From Betaproteobacteria bacterium UBA7395 (GTDB lineage: Bacteria; Pseudomonadota; Gammaproteobacteria; Burkholderiales; Rhodocyclaceae): a stretch of DNA of 7,045 nt. The translations under genes were made by a program, and so were the position numbers. The stretch is taken from contig DKNF01000010.1 of assembly GCA_002470165.1 (NCBI GenBank), forward strand, positions 1-7,045, written 5' to 3'. The stretch's first letter is position 1. The number at the start of each line of letters is the position of its first letter. Shown in pieces: positions 4,126-7,045 of the stretch. The notes under the pieces are model-generated. The model ran no database searches. It saw nothing but the letters and a program-made list of their open reading frames with translations, and was not told the origin of the DNA.

Positions 4126-7045
4126 CGCTCCGCTACCGCCCGGCAGCCGCACCGGCGTCATCACCCGCCTGCTGATCGGTCTGCAGGTGGTGTTGATCGT
4201 CGCCGTCCTGCTCGGCAGCCTGTCGCACGTCCTGCGCCTGCGTCAGGACGCCCTGGACAGCCATCTGGAGGACGCCCGCGCCCACGCCCGGGTGTTCGAG
4301 GAACAACTCACGCAGACGCTGTCCCTGGCCGACCTCAGCCTGCAGGCCATGCCCGAACTGATCGACGGCGGGCAGATCGACAAGAGGGCGACGGCCCGGC
4401 AACTGGAAGGCATGCTGCGCCGACTCCTGTTCATCCGCTCGCTGTCGATTGCCGACGAGCATGGTCGCATCCTGGTCAGTTCCAACCCGGAAAACGTCGG
4501 CCGGCAGATCGACAGCAGCGATTTCCAGCCGGCGCGCGAAGGCGGTGAAATCGCCAGTTTCCCGCGCATCGGTGTGCCCTGGCTCGGCCGCGACCTGGCC
4601 GATGGTTCGCCCAGCACCACCCGCAGCCCGATCCCGCCGGACAGCCCGAGCTTCTTTCCGGTCGTTCGCGAGGCGCAGGTCGGCGAGCGCCGCCTGCAGA
4701 TGATCGCCGCCTTCAATCCCGACTATTTCATCAACCACTTCTCGCACCACATCGATCCGCAACTGACACTGGTCGAGATCCTCGACTATCGCGGCATCGT
4801 CATGCTTTCGTCGCGCGACGACCTGATGCCGGGCAGCCTACACCTGAGCGGTCCGCCGCTGACCGAGATGCACGACAGCGAAATCGGCAGCCGCGCCGAA
4901 GACATCGACGGCGACCGGCAGATGCTCAGCGCCTACCGCGCTTCGCGCAACTACCCCCTGTTCGTGCTCGTGCATGTGGACCGCGAACATGCGTTGCAGC
5001 AGTGGTACACCGAAGCGAAGATCACCCTGGGGATCACCGGCATCGCGCTGCTGGTCATCATCACCCTGAGCCTGCTGCTGATCGGCCGCGTCCGCCGCGG
5101 CCTGATCAACGAGGCCCGCCTGCATCACGAACGGCAACTGGCGGCCCAGGTATTCGAGAACAGCACCAGCGGCATCCTGGTGACCGACGCCGAGCGCCGC
5201 ATCCTCGCCGTCAACCCGCAACTGGAGAAGGTTTCCGGCTTCAGTGCCGGCGAACTGGTCGGCCAGACCCCGAGTATCTTCAGCTCCGGCAGGCACGATG
5301 CCGGGTTCTACCGGCAGATGTGGGAGGCCATCAACGAACGCGACATCTGGCGCGGCGAAATCATCAACCAGCGCAAGGACGGCCGCCTGATCGAGGAATG
5401 GCTGACCATTTCCGTCGTCCGCGACAGCCACGGACAGCTGGTCAATTACCTGGGCGTTTTCGAGGACATCACCGAACAGCGCCTGCAGGCACTGCGCCTC
5501 AAGCGCCAGCTGGCCGCCCTGCAGGCGCTCAACGAAATCGCCACGATCAAGGGTCTCGACCCGCGGGAAATCCTGCGCCAGGGGCTGCGTCTGGCCAGCG
5601 AGCACCTGCACCTCGAATACGCCATCATCAGCCACATCGACCCGGCGGCCGACCGCTACCGGATCGAAGTCCAGGTCTGTCCTGACGGCCTGCTCGCCGA
5701 CAATCAGGAATTCACGCTCGGCGACACCTTCTGCGCCGAAATCATCCGCCAGGACAAACTGTTCCAGCTGGTCAACGTCGCCGAATCCGACTACTGCGAT
5801 CATCCGAGTTTCCGCGAGTTCAAGCTGGCCTGCTTCCTGGGCACGCCGATCCGGGTCGACGGCGCACTGTACGGGACGATCAATTTCTCGTCGCGCCAGC
5901 ATCGCGACCACGACTTCGACCCTTCGGACCTCGAATTCATCCAGTTGCTGGCCCGTTGGGCCGGCGGCCTGATCGAGCGCATGCGCGCCCACGAACAACT
6001 CGACAATGCCCGCGCCGCGGCGGAAGCCGCCAGCATCGCCAAGGGCAACTTCCTGGCCAACATGAGCCACGAAATCCGCACCCCGATGAACGGCGTGATC
6101 GGCATGGCCGACCTCCTGCTGGCCACGCCGCTGAACGCCGAGCAGCGCGATTACGCGGAAACCATCCGCCACAGCGCCGACGGCCTGCTCGGGCTGATCA
6201 ACGACGTGCTCGACTTTTCCAAGGTCGAAGCCGGCAAGCTGGAAGTCGAACACATTCCCTTCGCCCCGGCCGAAGTCCTGCACGACACCCTGGCACTGCT
6301 CGGCCACTCGGCCGTCACCAAGGAAATCGCACTCACCGGCAACATCGACCCGACCGTTCCCGCACGCCTGATCGGCGACCCCGGCCGCCTGCGCCAGATC
6401 CTGATCAACCTGGTCGGCAATGCCGTCAAATTCACCTCGGTCGGCAGCGTCTGCGTCCATTTCACCGGCTGGCCCCTGGACGACGACAAACAGTGCCTGC
6501 AGATTTCGGTCAGCGACACCGGCATCGGCATGTCGCCGACCGTGATCGCCGGCCTGTTCTCGCCCTTCTTCCAGGGTGACGCCTCGACCACCCGCCAGTT
6601 TGGCGGCACCGGCCTCGGCCTGTCGATCTGCAAGCGCCTGATCGAACTGATGGGCGGCAGCATCGCCGTCGAATCGACGCCGGGAGAAGGCAGCACCTTC
6701 CGCATCGAACTGCCCTTCGTCATCGACCGCAGCAGTGCGCCGGCCTGCCCGGCCGGCGAACCGGACACGCAGCTGCGCGACGGCCTGCGGGTACTGCTGG
6801 TCGAGGACAATCTGATCAACCAGAAGGTCGCCGGCGCCCTGCTCGGCAAGCTCGCCTGCCGGCATGTCGCCGTGAACAATGGTGAAGAGGCCCTGGCCCG
6901 GCTGCGCGATGAAGACATCGACGTGGTCCTGATGGATTGCCAGATGCCGATCATGGACGGTTTCGAGGCCACCCGCCGCCTGCGTGCCGGCGAAGCCGGC
7001 GAGGCCATGCGGACCGTACCGGTCATCGCCATGACCGCCAATGCC
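4109..7045 (+). CDS. Hybrid sensor histidine kinase: TM-Cache-TM-PAS-GAF-HisKA-HATPase-REC (3' end outside window)
   Basis: This frame is open from a TGA at 4073-4075 to the window edge, giving 979 residues from the proposed TTG start. Architecture: TM1 at about 21-39; a periplasmic Cache/PDC-like sensor at about 43-304, with a typical SLSIADEHGRILVSSNP strand pair; TM2 at 305-326 followed by basic GRVRRG; no HAMP; PAS at 347-458 (ILVTDAERRILAVNP, ending FEDITEQR); GAF at about 475-624. HisKA has NMSHEIRTPMNG, with phospho-acceptor H654. The HATPase has N771 (NLVGNAVKF), G1 box DTGIGM (803-808) and G2 box GGTGLGL (832-838). REC has VEDN (D900), phospho-acceptor D943 in LMDCQMP and T976; its conserved Lys lies beyond the window. 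A second REC or an Hpt domain may follow. All catalytic residues visible are intact, so it should autophosphorylate at H654 and pass phosphate to D943. The first in-frame ATG (4349) falls after TM1 and would delete that helix, so a non-ATG start is needed. No good Shine-Dalgarno precedes TTG 4109; translation is probably coupled to the binding-protein gene. Output regulator unknown. Confidence 0.9.
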   Translation, partial: MPFSTDAPLPPGSRTGVITRLLIGLQVVLIVAVLLGSLSHVLRLRQDALDSHLEDARAHARVFEEQLTQTLSLADLSLQAMPELIDGGQIDKRATARQLEGMLRRLLFIRSLSIADEHGRILVSSNPENVGRQIDSSDFQPAREGGEIASFPRIGVPWLGRDLADGSPSTTRSPIPPDSPSFFPVVREAQVGERRLQMIAAFNPDYFINHFSHHIDPQLTLVEILDYRGIVMLSSRDDLMPGSLHLSGPPLTEMHDSEIGSRAEDIDGDRQMLSAYRASRNYPLFVLVHVDREHALQQWYTEAKITLGITGIALLVIITLSLLLIGRVRRGLINEARLHHERQLAAQVFENSTSGILVTDAERRILAVNPQLEKVSGFSAGELVGQTPSIFSSGRHDAGFYRQMWEAINERDIWRGEIINQRKDGRLIEEWLTISVVRDSHGQLVNYLGVFEDITEQRLQALRLKRQLAALQALNEIATIKGLDPREILRQGLRLASEHLHLEYAIISHIDPAADRYRIEVQVCPDGLLADNQEFTLGDTFCAEIIRQDKLFQLVNVAESDYCDHPSFREFKLACFLGTPIRVDGALYGTINFSSRQHRDHDFDPSDLEFIQLLARWAGGLIERMRAHEQLDNARAAAEAASIAKGNFLANMSHEIRTPMNGVIGMADLLLATPLNAEQRDYAETIRHSADGLLGLINDVLDFSKVEAGKLEVEHIPFAPAEVLHDTLALLGHSAVTKEIALTGNIDPTVPARLIGDPGRLRQILINLVGNAVKFTSVGSVCVHFTGWPLDDDKQCLQISVSDTGIGMSPTVIAGLFSPFFQGDASTTRQFGGTGLGLSICKRLIELMGGSIAVESTPGEGSTFRIELPFVIDRSSAPACPAGEPDTQLRDGLRVLLVEDNLINQKVAGALLGKLACRHVAVNNGEEALARLRDEDIDVVLMDCQMPIMDGFEATRRLRAGEAGEAMRTVPVIAMTANA

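Noticed and set aside
3364..4164. A 266-codon minus-strand frame opposite the binding-protein gene
   Set aside because: The plus-strand frame has a signal peptide and the full SBP_bac_3 pattern. The antisense product shows no domain.
4838..6865. A 675-codon open frame on the minus strand opposite the kinase gene
   Set aside because: The plus strand here encodes every conserved kinase motif in order. The antisense product is a low-complexity Ala/Gly/Asp/Gln-rich chain with no recognisable domain, which is what the mirror frame of a GC-rich coding sequence gives.

Overview
The window is GC-rich bacterial DNA, roughly two-thirds G+C by eye. Every supportable gene is on the + strand and they are tightly packed. 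The gene order (glyS, gmhB, plsC, a YgjP-type metalloprotein, gloA) and the protein styles suggest a betaproteobacterium. A Rhodocyclales relative (Dechloromonas/Azonexus/Zoogloea type) is my best guess, made from memory of gene order and not from a search.

Positions 1-3267 hold a compact housekeeping cluster. It contains the 3' end of glyS (glycyl-tRNA synthetase beta chain), gmhB (heptose bisphosphate phosphatase for LPS core), plsC (lysophosphatidate acyltransferase), a YgjP/DUF45 zinc-metallopeptidase-like gene and gloA (glyoxalase I). The junctions are a 16-nt gap, a 4-nt ATGA overlap, a 20-nt overlap and an 11-nt gap, so co-transcription and partial translational coupling are likely. 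Two members serve the cell envelope (LPS heptose and phospholipid), one serves translation and one detoxifies methylglyoxal.

Positions 3268-3327 are a short, relatively AT-rich gap with promoter-like hexamers and a good Shine-Dalgarno sequence. They probably start a second transcription unit.

Positions 3328-7045 hold a two-gene sensory unit. The first gene encodes a secreted solute-binding protein of the amino-acid type (SBP_bac_3) with no transporter permease or ATPase next to it. The second, overlapping the end of the first, is a large hybrid histidine kinase that is open to the window edge. Its order is TM, Cache-like periplasmic domain, TM, PAS, GAF, HisKA, HATPase, REC. It has no ATG or GTG start ahead of its first membrane helix, so a TTG start at 4109 is proposed. 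The most interesting hypothesis here is that the orphan binding protein and the kinase form a ligand-sensing pair, a split counterpart of BvgS-type kinases that carry such a domain fused. I saw no RNA genes, mobile elements, CRISPR arrays or convincing terminators.
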